The notes beneath the pieces were generated by a model. The model was not told where the DNA came from. It did no database searches and saw only the letters and a list, made by a program, of their open reading frames with translations. From Chalciporus piperatus (Eukaryota; Basidiomycota; Agaricomycetes; Boletales; Boletaceae): a stretch of DNA of 35,594 bases. Of the stretch, positions 19,272 through 32,376 are shown in pieces (within the stretch, counting starts at the first letter, position 1; each line of letters starts with the position of its first letter). Made by a program: the position numbers and the translations under genes. Where the stretch lies: contig JBBPTG010000246.1 of assembly GCA_038093975.1 (NCBI GenBank), positions 1-35,594 on the forward strand. Reading direction: 5' to 3'.

Positions 19272-22200
19272 ATGTCGCACTCCGCTCGTATTCGCATCGC
19301 CAACGATATCCACGCTGAGCGCGATAGAGAGGGCCCAAGCCTCAGCCTGTTGTCTGCTCGCAGACCGTCATGGGCTCCCCCACTTTATGACATACCCCAG
19401 GACAACATCTCTGCTGGCCTCGCGTCATACCGCGATGTTCCGGCCCTCCATTTCCCTGTCCAACAAAACCAACAGTCTCAGCCCTCCACATCCCCCGATG
19501 ATGGCGGTAATTTCAGGAGAAACTTACAGATAGACATGAAAGACCTTGTTGGAGATGCAGTAGGAAACGTCAGTAGTTTGAGACGGTCGAATGGAAGTAT
19601 TCTATACATCTAACTTGGACTCGTAGATGAGCATCAGTCCAGCAAGTCGTGATATCGTGCTTGCAACGTAAGCAGAACCAATTCATCCGGCACAACCTCT
19701 CGTTGACCATCATGCCATTAGTCGCCGCGGTCTCTTCATCATCGACCTCGAAGCACCTCTTGAGATCCCCAGATTTCTGCCCCAAGGCGGAACCTGGGAT
19801 GTAGCAGACGTCCAGTGGAATCCTCACAGAGCACGGGCAGAGTACATCGTCTCAACTTCCTCCGAGAAACTGTAAGCTCTGGTTCTTCTGCCCACCCCTA
19901 TCCCTCGTTGATATACCGCTCAGTCTCATATGGAATCTCATGATAGTGGGCAAGAGTTCCATTGAACATATCTTACATTCCCACTACCGCGCGATAACCG
20001 ACATTAACTGGCATACTTCGGAGCCGGACACAGTCTGTAGCGTTGGAATCGACTCGTGGTTGTGGTCTTGGGACCTCCGAGATCCGCGCAAGCCAGTGAT
20101 GGGTAAGTACAACCTCCGTTTGCGAGTAACTCGCTCATTTATACCGGCTCAGGTCTTTGTGCATTCAACGGTGAGAACGTGCACATTCAACATTTTGTCT
20201 TTTCTGACACTGGTTTTTAGCTGGGGGTACACAAGTCAAGTGGAATCGCCAAGACCCGAACGTGCTTGCCTCCTCGCATTTGGACGAGGTGCTTATCTGG
20301 GACCGTCGTGTTAGTTCACCGCCATTCTGATCTACTTCTACTAAATCAGTAACCAACAGAAAGGATCCCTACCTACTGCTCGTATTCGTGCCCATAATGC
20401 GAAGATTTACGGTATTGACTGGGCACACACTCGCGTTCATGACATCGTCACCTGTTCTCTCGATAAGACCATCAAAGTGTGGAATGTACAGGACGCTTCG
20501 GCTTGCGAGTCCTCCCGCTTTGACCCGATCCGTCACAGGAACTCCAAGCAGTTATCTCAGCCTCTGACTACGATAACGACGCGGTATCCTGTGTGGAGGG
20601 CCAGGGATCTGCCGTTCGGAAGAGGCATACTTAGTTTACCGCAGAGAGGCGAAACAGCTCTCGAGATGTGGGCGACCAGCAACGATATGGTACCAGTGGA
20701 GGTGTTCGAGGGGCATACCGACGTAGTCAAAGAATTTGTCTGGAGAAAGGGTGGCTTGGGTACGTTCTTTCCCCTGTCCGGGTGGTTCTACCAAATTCTA
20801 ATAGGATGTTTCTTGTTTGTGTACAGAAGGAGCGGAGTATCAGCTCATAACGTGGTCGAAAGACCGGACCTTGAGGTTCTGGCCCGTAGATTCAGAAACT
20901 ATGGAGGTAACACTCATTTGCACAATTTCGGATCGCGTACTTACACAACATGCTCGAACCAGAAAGCGGGCCATAGCGCTGGATCCATCGAGTCCTCTCA
21001 ATCACGTTTCTTCGCCGACTTTGGAAGACTCCATCAATCCTTCCGGCACGCCCCAGAAGCATCCGACACTCCTCCAGCGTTATCTGCCCCAGTGGGTTCC
21101 CGGAGCATACTGGCAGAAGTGCGTTCCGGTCCAGGTCCTACATCTAGTATGAAGAAACCTGCCAATCCCGTGCTACAACCCCACCACGGGAGCGCTGCCA
21201 GGGGGAAGAGAATCCTATTGTTTGAACCAGGATCGCCAGATGCGCGTCCCCTGTCACATCTGCGGTATTCACATGTCAACAACGAGAACCTACAAAGTCA
21301 TGTTCAAGACCAGTTCGAGGATCAAAGCCGTCTTCAACAAGATAACCGAGCTGTCCCGATCCCAGGCACGACGATGACAATGTCAAGAGGTCATGCGGGC
21401 GGCGGAAAGAGTGTCAGGGTGGGCATGGATGCGTTCACTTGGTTGGCAAGTGTTCGGGTTGGAGGTAAGAGGGAGGAGAGTTCTGGCAGAGCTAGCGGGG
21501 TGAGCAGTGGGTCGAGATCAAGGGCATCTCACGGGGAAGAAGGCGGCGGCACCAGTCAAGGGAAGAGGAAGAGAAGCGAGAGTCGAGTCAGGGAGGGGAA
21601 AGAGGTAGAGGGGGCGCAGAGTTTGCCTGATGAGTAGGTGTTCCTCCCCGAACCGCAAGAACCCCCAGGCTTTTATGAATGCTGATAACGAATGACAGGA
21701 TTACATCCGTGCTCACCAAGCTCTCTACCTCGAAAATCCGTCTAGAAAAGGTAATCTCCCGAGTGGCTTCTCATCTCCTGCCTAACTCATGCCTCGTAGC
21801 ATGAACTCACGAAGAAACGTACTTGTACGTTGGGCCTGCATGGCCCTTGGGGAGAATCATCATCCGTCTTCATCCGTGTTTCATTCCGATTCCCCAAAGG
21901 ATACCCTCAATCCCCTCACCCTGAAGGTACCCCTGAGATTGACCTCGAGCGTAGCCCCTTGATATCGATACAGAACCGCGCATTCATGCTTCGACGCCTT
22001 AGGACCATACGAGAGCGTCGTCGACCTTGCCTTGAGGCGTGCCTCAGGTTTTTGTTGTTCGGGGACGAAAACGAACAGGTGGGAATCCCTGTCGACATGA
22101 GGTCGGATTCGTCTTCCGAAGACGAATCGCCGAATCAGCGAAAGTCTAGAGATTTCACAGTCTCGTTGCTGAGAAATAACAAGAATCTGGCCGAGCCAAG

Positions 22201-24287
22201 GACTTCACAGGGCGTGTTTGGCCCGAATGGTACGATCACGATCCTTTGTGCTGTAGATGTTGCGACTCATGTCATTATCGACAGGGGAATTGGTCTGTTT
22301 CTTTAGAGCGCCGCCTCGGATAGTTCGTCATCACCAAGTCGTTGGGGGAAATGAGTTACCGGGTTCGCCAGCGGCCACATCACGCTCACCACCACCTTCC
22401 GCTCGACTTTTCCAATCCCCTGCTTTACTCTCTGACGCTGTACGTCGCCTCGGGCTTGCAACCACAGACCAGCGTCCACATACTGTCGACCCTCGACGAT
22501 CGGGGGAGAGCGAAAACACTCTGCGTGTCATGACGAATCTTCTCACCTTTTCCCAACAAAGGTCCCAGCGGGACCCTGGCTTTGACACCAAGGATAGCAA
22601 TGGTACGAACGACCAAGCGGGCGGCGTTTCCGTGATCGCGACGCGGAGAAGCACGATATTCATCAGGCTGCCTACCGATCACTCGCTTGTGAGGAGAAAG
22701 GTCGCCGCTGCTTATATTTTCCAAGCAGGTACACTAGAAGAGCTGTGTGATATCAACGCGAAGATAGCAAGGCAACACGGTCTATTCACGCATGAACGGA
22801 TGTTCAAGACGCTCCAGAGCTTATTCCCCGCTCAAGCAGCAACGCATAGCTACTTCGGTGTGGTTTCCTATCAAGTAATCGCAAAATTGTTGGTGTGTTC
22901 CGAGCCTCCTGTGAGGATATGCTTTATCTCCTTTTGTAGGCACAAAGAGTTATGCGCAAATCGCGACGTGCAAATGCTCGCCATGTTAGCCGTAGTGCTG
23001 CTAAGAGCGTATCTACTATCAATGGAGCAACGTGAGTGGATCCAACTCTTTGGTACCTCGTTGTGATCGACCTGAAGTCGCAGCCAAAGCGCGTACGCCA
23101 TTTACAAAGGAACCTTCTCCTACCGCATCAAAGAGTGAATGTGACTACTTCAGCCTGTCGAGACCAAAAGATCCCCGAGCAACCGTGCTTTCGCCTGGAT
23201 GGCCTCGACTTCCATCCACCTCCCCAACGCCCACCAATTACCCTGTTGGGTCCTCTCTCTCAGCATCCAACTCGTCCCGAGGGTCTTGGTCAAGTCTGTT
23301 CAATACCGGCAGCGTCCGACAATTCATGTCAGGCGTCCAAGAGTCAATCTCTACGCCCCTCGATACGCTACCTGCGCGGATGTCTGTTCCTATTCCTGAA
23401 GGTGAAGGCGTCCTGCGTCTTCCGAGCCTGGACTCGCCACGCTCGTCATTGCGCAGGCGCGGGAGGGATCAAGCATCGACTGCATCCCCAATCTCCAAGT
23501 CGTGGTCGGAGACGCAGATAATGTCACCACCCCTGAGCCGACCGTCCGTCTCGTCGACAGGCAGACGCCCTACGATTTCACACTTTTCGAACCCAAAGCA
23601 GCAAGTTATACAGGAAAAGAGGCTGATCGTCATCGATGAAGACATACAGCAGGTGTCACGAAGGTACGATGTGGATTCTGTGATGTCCACCCACACATGG
23701 CTCACTCTGAATGGTCGCAGGCCGAGACTCGAGGCCGGACTGCTTGCCCAATTGGCGTGCCATATACTGGCATATGCAGATATGCTATTCGGATGGCAAT
23801 TGCTGAACAAACGATTGGAGCTCCTGAACACGGTCAAGACATCATCCTTCATCCAGACTCCCCCTCAAAACATGGACATGGAGTTTGGTATGACATTTTG
23901 CCTTGGTATGCTGGCAAACATGGCTGATGACTGTACAGACATCCGGCCAGCGTGCGGACGCTGTGGCTATGATCGACTCACGGACGAGGAAGGATGTTTG
24001 AGGTGTGGTCGGCGACCAGTGAATCCAAACTGCTCGATCTGCAGGCTTCCTGTTAAAGGCGAGTTTCATTTCGACCTCACGAGCGGGGTTCTTACGCAAG
24101 CAAACGCCCAGGTCTTGCACGGAGCTGCGATCAATGTATGCACATTACGCACATCAAGTGCTGGAGAAGCCAACAGTCGGATACCTGTGGTACAGGGTGT
24201 GGCTGTCAATGTAGCGGGTTTGTCCCGGGCTCCAGGCGTGGTTCGTTCGTTCGCTCGCTCGCATCGTTGTCAGCTCCCTTGTTGTAG
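19272..24287 (+). CDS. WD-repeat, RWD and RING protein, WDR59/Sea3 (GATOR2/SEACAT subunit)
   Basis: Fifteen exons join in phase to about 1410 codons: 19272-19568, 19627-19667, 19722-19871, 19924-20102, 20153-20170, 20221-20309, 20360-20759, 20827-21118, 21202-21633, 21699-21750, 21800-22229, 22285-22894, 22940-23031, 23084-24058, 24112-24287. An N-terminal WD propeller (DVADVQWNPH, ITDINWHTSEPDTV, KIYGIDWAHTRVHDIVTCS, WSKDRTLRFW) is followed by an RWD domain (about 635-780: LHGPWGESSSVFIRVSFRFP, GYPQ) and a C-terminal zinc-ribbon/RING (CGRCGYD, CLRCGRR, CSIC, CDQCMHITHIKCW). This order is that of WDR59/Sea3, which acts at the vacuole to relieve GATOR1 inhibition of TORC1. Oddities are an 18-nt microexon and a GC-AG last intron. 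The intron at 21119-21201 could instead be 29 bp. Confidence 0.9.
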
Positions 24288-24432
24288 TTGCATGTTACAT
24301 GTATTTCGAGTAGATGTATCGCCGTCACATTTACCACGGGTCCTCTGGTGAAGATAAACGTGTGATCCATGGCAATGCAGTGTAATCATGCTCGAGAAGT
24401 CGAAGACAATGGCTCAGACGTTGGCACAGTAA
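24288..24432. other. Convergent spacer WDR59 / YIF1
   Basis: A 145-bp gap between two stop codons. It must hold both 3' ends; no distinct terminator signal was recognised. Confidence 0.4.
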
Positions 24433-25557
24433 CTACACCCTCACCAAAATGCCCATGTAGACGACCTGCACCACCGCTTCGAAGAAGAGGAAAGTGATCC
24501 GTCGCTTGCGCTGAGCTTGAGAGACAGTGACGGGAGACGTAGTACTCGACAAGTCAGGAAGGACGACTGAGCGGAGGGAGCGGAGCTGAAACAGGGTTAG
24601 CAGAGCAGAAAGCGATGCGTTAAGCAAGGGAGTTACCATGAAGAATGCGTTCGCAGCAAAGGCGTAGAGGAATACTATCGAGTACATGGTCATCCCCGGG
24701 TTTACCAAACCGGTCAGCAACGTCAAGATGACCCTGCTCATATTAAGAAAATGCACAGACGAGAGTATCAGAGGGCTCACCCTACAAACTTGTAACCCCC
24801 ATACGCGATCAAATCTATGACTTGACCTGGGCCTTGGACGTTGAGCAAATAGCATCCGCCCTTTACGAAGAGGAAGTCGAGCAAGACCACGACAAGAGCA
24901 CGTGATGCAGAGGATCCAAGAATTTGTGGGTGGAATCGTTCTTGAAGCCCTGTTTGGAGAGCTGCCACGAGAATGTAGGTGACGAGAGCCATAACTGAGG
25001 AAAGGGCTGAGCCAGGCGAGTGGAGAAGATGGAGTGTAACCCACGAGGAATGTACAAGTCGGGAGAGTTTATGTCGTCTCTTGGAGGTTGCCATTCAGTC
25101 TGGCCTGTTTCTAGACGGTGTAATTTTCGTGACCAGGGTCTATGCCTCCAAGGGAATACGACGAGTTGTAGCTTCTTGATGACATACGAATTGGAAACGT
25201 TAAAGTGATGTTTGAGGATGGAAACAGGGATCAATCCACCGAACTGTCAAGATGTCAATGGTGTGTTGGGAATGAAAGAAAGGGAGCGTGACTGACGTTC
25301 TTCTGTACATACTCTTGGCCTGCGGCGACTGCGCTCTGACCGAGTTGCATACTGAACTGTGCAGTCGTGTCGTTCATGCCCCATGCTGCAAAGTCAGGGA
25401 CATGGTGTGGAGGGGGCTGCTGCTGGTAGCGCTGATAACCCTGAGCAGAAGAAGCTGGACCGGGTCCAGGTGTGGATGGAGGTTCTGGTATGAACGCGGG
25501 GTGAGTTGGGACCGGGTGCTGGAGAGGAGGTGGTGAACGAGAGTAGTAGTTGCTCAT
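24433..25557 (-). CDS. YIF1: YIF1 family ER-Golgi membrane protein
   Basis: Five exons (25557-25297, 25243-25045, 24994-24781, 24733-24637, 24585-24433) join in phase to 307 codons, close to the usual YIF1 length. The N-terminal 70 residues are rich in P, Q and Y. The family core follows: FGMNDTTAQ-like MNDTTAQFSMQLGQSAVAA, then FGGLIPVSILKHHFNVSNSY. About five membrane helices fill the C-terminal half (VMALVTYILVAALQTGL, ALVVVLLDFLFVKGGCYLL, VILTLLTGLVNPGMTMY, SIVFLYAFAANAFFM, ITFLFFEAVVQVVYMGILV). YIF1 binds YIP1 and Rab GTPases on COPII vesicles and early Golgi membranes. It shares a 197-bp promoter with the methyltransferase gene. Confidence 0.95.
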
Positions 25558-25754
25558 GGCGCGCTGATGGCCACGTCTTTGTTGACGTCTCGGTGTGTAA
25601 TTGAATGCATGCGACACAAACAGAAGCAAATACCGGTTAATTGACACGTCGCATAAAAATGAGTGGATTTGCGGGTTTTATTTCTTCAACTCGTTCGTTC
25701 ATCCATTCCTTCTCTTTATCCTACGTCGTGTCAGACAGTCTGCACGCGTCCATC
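25558..25754. promoter_or_regulatory. Bidirectional promoter region, YIF1 and sphingolipid methyltransferase
   Basis: A 197-bp spacer between the two start codons. It contains GCATAAAAAT near 25651 and several TTCGTTCATCC-type words. An in-frame ATG at 25659 could extend the methyltransferase by 32 residues, but the family alignment from memory favours the start at 25755. Confidence 0.4.
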
Positions 25755-27417
25755 ATGTCTCTCTCTACCGTACGCGTAACCAACACCCCTGCAATCAAGA
25801 ATGCCCCACTCGCAGGCCTTGCAGAGGGCAATGGCTACTTCTCCAACGCTCACCTGGCTGCTCTCGTCCTCGGTGTCCCTTATGTCCTCAAACGCGTCCT
25901 TCCCATCGTTAACCGTGGTGGCCTGAAAACTTACATCTTCCTCATCGTCATCCTTGGCGGTCCCATCACAGTCGCCTACTGGACAGTCGCTTCCATGTAC
26001 GGGAAGCGCAAAAACCAAAAGGTCATCCTTCCCACAAAGGAAATCGAGGAGTACATCACCATCAACGACCCCGAGCTCAAGGCCCTCTACCACGGCAAGG
26101 AGAAGATTCCCATGCAGGTCTTCCATGACGCGTATTTCGAGGGGAAGATTGACTTCAATGGTACGTGTTCCTATCTTCTCTTGGCCACATCACAACTTAC
26201 AATGCCTGCTAGGTGACGTGCTTGACATCATGGAGCACCGACACGACTGGGCGAAGATGGTCTTTACTCCGGAGCTGTTCAAATATGTTTTCATGAACCT
26301 CTTGCCCGAAGTCATCGTTCACTCCCAGAGTCAGGATGAAGAGCAGGTCCGCGACCACTACGACAGAGGTGATGACTTCTACAACTGGTCCGTTGGCTTT
26401 TGTTTCTTGAGATTGCTTTCGTTGACTTGAATCATTCGGCAGGTTCCTTGGTCCTCGCATGATCTACACCTCGGGTGTCGTCACGAACCTTGAGGCATCG
26501 GAGACTCTCGAACAACTCCAGGACAACAAGCTCGCTATCGTCTGCTCAAAGCTCAACCTCCAGCCAAATGATCGCCTCCTGGACGTGGGTTGCGGTTGGG
26601 GTACCTTGGCCGCATTCGCAGCGAAGAACTATGGATGTGACGTCACCGGTATCACTCTTGGAAAGAACCAGACGAAGTTTGGTAACGACCGGATCAAGGA
26701 TAACGGTGTTTCTCCAGACAAGGCAAGAATTCTGTGCATGGACTACCGTGAAATCCCCGGAGGCCCCGGTTACTTCAGTAAGATCGTCAGCTTGGAAATG
26801 GCCGAGCACGTAGGCATTCGGAGATACGGTGCTTTCATGCGCCAGATGTACGACTTGTTGGATGACGACGGTATCTTTGTCTTCCAAGTCGCTGGTATCC
26901 GTCCGTCATGGCAGTATGAGGATCTTATCTGGTGAGTTCAGTAACACTTGTGATGCACCCGTGGCTAAGAGTTTCCAGGGGTCTCTTCATGAACAAATAT
27001 GTCTTCCCTGGTGCAGACGCATCCTGTTCCCTCGGTTGGGTCGTGAACCAAGTCGAGGCAGCTGGCTTCGAGGTGAAGAATATTGACGTGCTTGGCGTCC
27101 ACTACTCGGCAACTATCTGGAGATGGTATCTCAACTGGGTCAGCAACAAGGACAAGGTCGTCGAGAAGTACGGTGAAAGGTTAGTAATGCACATTGCCTT
27201 CGGGGAATCTGTCTGATGCATCGCCTGTAGGTGGTACCGCATCTGGGTATTCTTCCTCGCATACTCTACCATCATCTCGCGACAAGGATCCGCGTCTGTC
27301 TTCCAACTCACCCTTCACAAGAACCTGAACGCATACCACCGTATCAACGGAGTGCCCTCGCATGCTTCGATCCATGTCAAGGAGCGCGACGGTAGGGAAT
27401 GGGTTTCCATTGAATAG
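25755..27417 (+). CDS. Sphingolipid C9-methyltransferase
   Basis: Five exons (25755-26160, 26213-26387, 26443-26931, 26979-27179, 27231-27417) join in phase to 485 codons. The enzyme adds the C9 methyl group to the sphingoid base of fungal glucosylceramides using S-adenosylmethionine. Two N-terminal membrane segments (about 29-50 LAALVLGVPYVLKRV and 58-80 YIFLIVILGGPITVAYWTV) anchor it in the ER. A cyclopropane-fatty-acid-synthase-type domain follows with the SAM-binding motif LLDVGCGWGTLAAFAAK (about 239-255), ITLGKNQ, and FLGPRMIYTSGVV upstream. Glucosylceramide C9-methylation is specific to fungi and affects membrane order and growth. An upstream in-frame ATG at 25659 is possible. Confidence 0.95.
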
Positions 27418-28183
27418 ATGCATCTTGCCTCGTTGTACATGCTGGCTCGGATTTTTGGAGATACATCATAGAGCATACGACTTGCAGATGACACATGACG
27501 GACAGTTCACTATCTTGATCATCGTCTTTTATACCATCATCTGCCTAATCTTACTTACCCACTGTCACCGTTGATTCCCGTAGAGTAATGGATCAAAACC
27601 ACATGGGTGTTCACACCCACTTTGATGCGCATGATCTGTTGTTTGAAGTCTCGGCTCGATAGTTCTTGATTTCTCTTGCGAGAACTTACAAAGGTGTGTT
27701 TGTGCGTGACATCCTCTTCAAGGTTTCTCGTTTTTACGCTATGCAGGGCATGCGTTAACGTCGTTCAGAGCAACCGCGGCATGTCCTTGGATGTAAATGC
27801 GGACATAGTTAGTTAGTGTGGGTTCTCCTGCAAATCCGTTTCTTTCAAAAAGCAAACTAGGTCCAGCCACTGACTTGGTCGACGATGATGCGGAGGTTAT
27901 GTTGGCCCCGCGCTACAGAAAGTGACGTCTTTGGAACTTTCCACTTTCCACGCCCAGGTCTCCAGGTCTGATCGATCTGATCTATGGGGGTTCCTGTACA
28001 TATATGCTAGCCCCGTCGACCAGCATTTCGAATTCGACTCGGACTTGGAATTGTGAAAGAAAGTCAGACAGCGATAGGTCTCCTCAAGCAGATTCCATAG
28101 AAAAACAGTCCGAGTCCTACACATGATAGTCGGTGTATAAAGTAAGCAACTAAAGAGCGTCATGAGGTAGTGAAAAAAAGAAA
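27418..28183. other. Convergent spacer, methyltransferase / CSC1-like
   Basis: This 766-bp gap separates two convergent stop codons. There are short frames up to 88 codons, none with a recognisable domain or splice pattern. It probably holds the two 3' UTRs. No repeat or RNA gene was seen. Confidence 0.45.
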
Positions 28184-31100
28184 TCAGGAGGGAAACGCTC
28201 CGGGGATGGTTGCCCTGCGACGTTCAGGATGATGGTAGTATGTTCCATGCCGCCGCTTAGTAGGAGACGAAGGTGAAGAAGAAGTCGACGCATGCGGAAG
28301 ATCTTCCTGCGACGCATTAGTACTTTCTTGTTCGCCCGACGGCGGAGTCACATCTCCATAATCATCAGACGACTCTTCATCGTCAACTAGCCAATCATCG
28401 TTTTCTGGAAGCATGATCACACCAGACGCAGGGTCAAAGCTGAGACGGTGATGAAGGTTACTCGGCGGACGTGGCCTCCCCGCGCCTGTCTCTGCCCAGG
28501 GGTTAGAGCTATTGGTCTCGGGCACAAGGGGGTGGTCCTCTTGTGGAGAGATTGAAATGAGATTTTCATCGTTCGACGTGGCGCGGGCACCGCGCGTGAC
28601 TTTCTTCCGCAGCATGCTATAGCGGTTGCGGAGACTGAGCACGACCCCCTGAGTCGAGTCCAAAGGGGTCCTTGTGATGCCGTTGCGAAGGCCATTCACG
28701 AGAGTCTGTCCCTTCTTCAGTGGCAGCCAAGGCTCGGGAAGAACACCGGTGAAAGCAGGATGTCCGTATCGTCGTTTGCCAGTGCTGATAACACAGTGTT
28801 CAATCCAGACCATGATTCGGTAGAACTCAAGACGGCTTACTTCAGGACTCCATTATACCAGTTTGCCATCGGCGGTTGGGACTACTCCTAGTCAGTAAAT
28901 GCGAGACCATAAAAGTGTGCCGTCTCACGTAATCCGTCCTTTCATCCTCTGGAGCGACATACAACGTTTCATCGTTTTGTGCGTATCTTCTGCGACTTAG
29001 GTTGCTGCAAAAACTGATGGTGAGCACTTGAAAAGGTCCACGATTCCGTCATACCTTTGTGACCGGGTCACTGGGTGCCCTTCTCGCAATCTCACCGTAT
29101 CGGCAGCCTCCTCTCCCCTCTCGACTTCGTACACGGAGCTCAAACATACTGCGTTGCTCAAGGGTCGGAAGGTCGCGTGAATATACCAAGACCACGCGAC
29201 GGTCGCCAAAACCAACGGTACGAGGAGAGACGACATAATGTAGCATTGTCGCAATGTGAGAATGCCGATCATGAGGATCTGGAAGATGACGATTCCCCAT
29301 ATGAGCCGCACGAATGTCAGCGGCCACGCTTGACCACGCGATTCGTACGGTTTGTAGAAGACTGCAGTCGCGGTTCAGTTTAGTGATACTACACTCTTTA
29401 CAACACTGGTGTGCTTACCAAATAGCAGCTTGTACTTGTAGACGATATACGCCACCCCGAAGTAGAGGGCACCGAAGATGACGATGAGTGGTTGCACAAC
29501 GCTGTATAGGATTGTGATGACGAAGATGAGGATTGCTTGTGGGTATACGACTCCATAATTGATCATGGGAGGGGCATTTAGCTCAGCAAAATCTGCATTG
29601 AATTAGGGTCGTACGACAGGCGAACCAGGAGTGGCACCTACCTCGAGGGGTTCGCGTCCAAAACAACCGGAAGATCATACGAGGAATCAACACCCCGAGA
29701 TTGAGCAACTGCAAGGGCATAATACCAAACCCTATGTGGAACATGAGTTAATCTCGCGATACGATCGGGCCCACCAACCTTGCAGTATGACGTAGGACAA
29801 GAAAAAGTGCCTGTTGATGGAGTCAGTCAACGAAGCCATCCCATTTCTTTGAACTTACTTGGCTCGGCCTTGCTGCAGCGCTTGTGCAAGCTTTTCAGGA
29901 ATCTTGGCAGGGGAGTTCGCTAGATCCCTGACAAGCTGCCAATACGTGCTAGCCAATAGAAAGATGAACACCACGTTAATGAGGAGGAAAAGAAAATATC
30001 TGGATTGGAATTGAGCCTAATTCATTTCGCTGTAGCCATAAGAACTGACTTTCGCAACAACGAATACTCGATGAGACTACGAGCTTTATAACCTTGAGCA
30101 TATGTTAAACCTGACAAGTGTGGTGTTAAATGACGGCTCGGGTTCCTGTTTCTAACGTACCTTCAAGAATGAAGGGCAAAAGAGCATTCAACGTAGTCAT
30201 AGCCACCGATGGGAGGGAGTTCTGCACGATAGCACGGATCTTGTCGTTGCTGTCGATAATTCGTCCGAGCCAAGGCATTACTTTCTTGATCTCCTTATAG
30301 CTGAGTAGACTGGCAAGGGCGGTGATGGGGAATATCCAGAAGAACATCAACAATCCAACGGCAGCAAGTACCAGGAGTTCTCGACAAAGCAGTGAGCCTG
30401 GAGTATGCGCAATATTGGACCAGACGATATCTCGAGGTTCGGGAGCTGAGTCTGTCCGTACTTCCCAGGGATCTGATGCATGGGCCACTTGCACCGCGAT
30501 TTGCTACAAACAATGTGATGAACACAGCAACAGATGGGACATGAGTCAACTTACTGCACTGGACATTTTCTCAAAGGTGACAAAAGCAGCATGTGTTGCC
30601 TTGCTCTTTCCTACTTTGCGCCATCTCTTCACCTTTTCATCTGCTTCTTTGAACCTAGCCTCCAGGTACTCCAGGGAATCAACCTTGGCAGAGCACCATC
30701 CGGGACGAAGGGTAGGGCGTCGGCGATGCGGAACCACAAACCTCGAGGGTTGACTCTCTATCACAGAGGGTTCAACGTCACCCGATTGCTGTAGGATGTT
30801 CTCCGAGGGATCATAAGACTCCACGACACTCGGGTTACCCACATAGTTCGTCCACTCTCGCTCCAGTTTCAATAACGCTTCTGTACGTTGATCTAGGAGA
30901 ACTTTCAACGTTCCAACCTCTCGGCAAACCGACACACTCTCTACGCTTAACCCGATGTTCTCGAAGTATTCTGCGAGTGTACGCTCCGAGCGCAGATGTT
31001 GTGGCAAATTGTCGATCATCACGGTCCGGCCGGGGATGGAATGCACCAGTTCCAGAGAGAACAGCTGGCGCGAACGAATAAAGCGCTGATAATTCTTGTA

Positions 31101-31900
31101 CAGAAACCGAAGGGCGAGGCCGGTGAAGAGATAAGTGAAGAGAAAGTGGATTGTGAGATAGGAATTCGCGTCGCTGATCAGGTCAAGCCAGTCGCGGTCA
31201 GGTTCTGTGCTTGGATTGGAAGAGATCCATTGAGGCCAATCACTGTCATCATCGTCAGGACCACCACCAAATCCGATATTGTGCTGGGGCAAATGAGTTT
31301 TTTTTGTCAAATATACCCAGTGCGACGTGACGTACCGTCCAATTGATGGGCATTAAGACAGTGATAGCAAAAAAAGAGCATACTGAAAATAAGTAGAAAG
31401 AGGTTTTGAAGAAGCCAAGGAGCTGCAGATGATGAATGATGGATGGCTCGTGCCATTCTAAGACTGACTGACCACCGCAGCATCGAGCCCAACAATTTGC
31501 AGGATCGTGTATTCGGAAGTCTTCAGTGTTGGCATGATCCAACCAAAGAACGCGTAGTGTGCGTGAGCTTCATGGGGAGAGAAGCCTATACCTGAGTGTT
31601 AGCATGGCGGATTGGCCAAGGCCCGGTGATATGGAGATACCTTTCAACTTCGTGCGAGGTGCGAAAAGCAGAGGCCAACGAGGACGACAGTAAGAGAACA
31701 ATAAAAATGATACTATTCCAATCGATAATGAAAGTAATATTTGTGTCGTGAACCAAGGTCCTTCGAATTTGTCTGTGAGCAGTATGAGTCTTTGGTCGAA
31801 GCGCAATCAAGGAGAACATACATGTTGGAGGGGCACCGGGAGGAAGCTCAGGGTCTGGGTCGTCAACAGCGCGAGCCAGAAGTGCCAGAACTCCAGCCAT
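28184..31900 (-). CDS. CSC1/OSCA-like osmosensitive cation channel
   Basis: Fifteen exons join in phase to 1001 codons: 31900-31822, 31772-31641, 31585-31473, 31422-31336, 31283-30555, 30503-30161, 30110-30050, 29999-29859, 29810-29779, 29731-29642, 29592-29419, 29361-29055, 29004-28929, 28881-28841, 28784-28184. The N-terminal RSN1-type membrane part includes HEAHAHYAFFGWIMPTLKTS and FKTSFYLFSVCSFFAITVLM. A large cytosolic PHM7-type domain follows (about 150-400), with an RRM-like RTVMIDNLPQHLRSERTLAE. Then comes the DUF221 channel domain of many helices (WSNI, LVLAAVGLLMFFWIFPITAL, KYFLFLLINVVFIFLLASTY, LNLGVLIPRMIF). The polar C-terminal 200 residues contain acidic and serine-rich runs. 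Family members are stretch- or hyperosmolality-gated calcium-permeable channels. The gene converges on the methyltransferase. Confidence 0.94.
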
Positions 31901-32376
31901 CTTGACGAGCGAGGGGGAAGCTGGCAGAACTGGTCATAGAACGGGATCAAACCGACCGGTGCGACAAACACGCTGCTTACCATAAACAGGTTTGTTTGGC
32001 AAGGGCTTCCGTTCCTAACAAACTGATATCCCACATCGGCTCTACGGTCTGGCCAGTGCTGCATCCCATATCTTTCCAATCTGTTACGTCCCCGCACCGG
32101 AACCTATGGATCGCCTCGAAGGTGGGAATCAACAAGGTAGGTCTAACCACATTGACCACGGTAATTCTGCATTTGAGTTGTCGCACGGGCCCATCTCGCT
32201 AACCTCGTAGATAGATAGGGCAGCTCGCGCTCTAGACATACATCACTTTCGAGGGGAGTAGTTCATTGAAGTGCTACAAATAATTTGCTCGTCGTAATTC
32301 TGACATGCTAGGAATATCATATCGGATGAATCACGGCGTCCAATCTGTACAGACGGAGTACTACTGACGTCCCCTT
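31901..32376. other. Upstream region of the CSC1-like gene
   Basis: No gene is supported here. Minus-strand frames overlapping the first exon (for example 32097-31807) are unspliced shadows. The stretch should include the CSC1-like promoter; no clear TATA box was identified. Confidence 0.4.

Noticed and set aside
20760..21120. Continuation of the long plus-strand frame 20477-21637 through this part
   Set aside because: Splicing at 20759/20827 switches to another frame that reads clear WD-repeat sequence (LITWSKDRTLRFWPVD); the long frame is coding only before 20760 and after about 21202.
10712..31900. A biosynthetic or defence gene cluster
   Set aside because: The eight genes belong to unrelated housekeeping processes; adjacency gives no sign of shared function.
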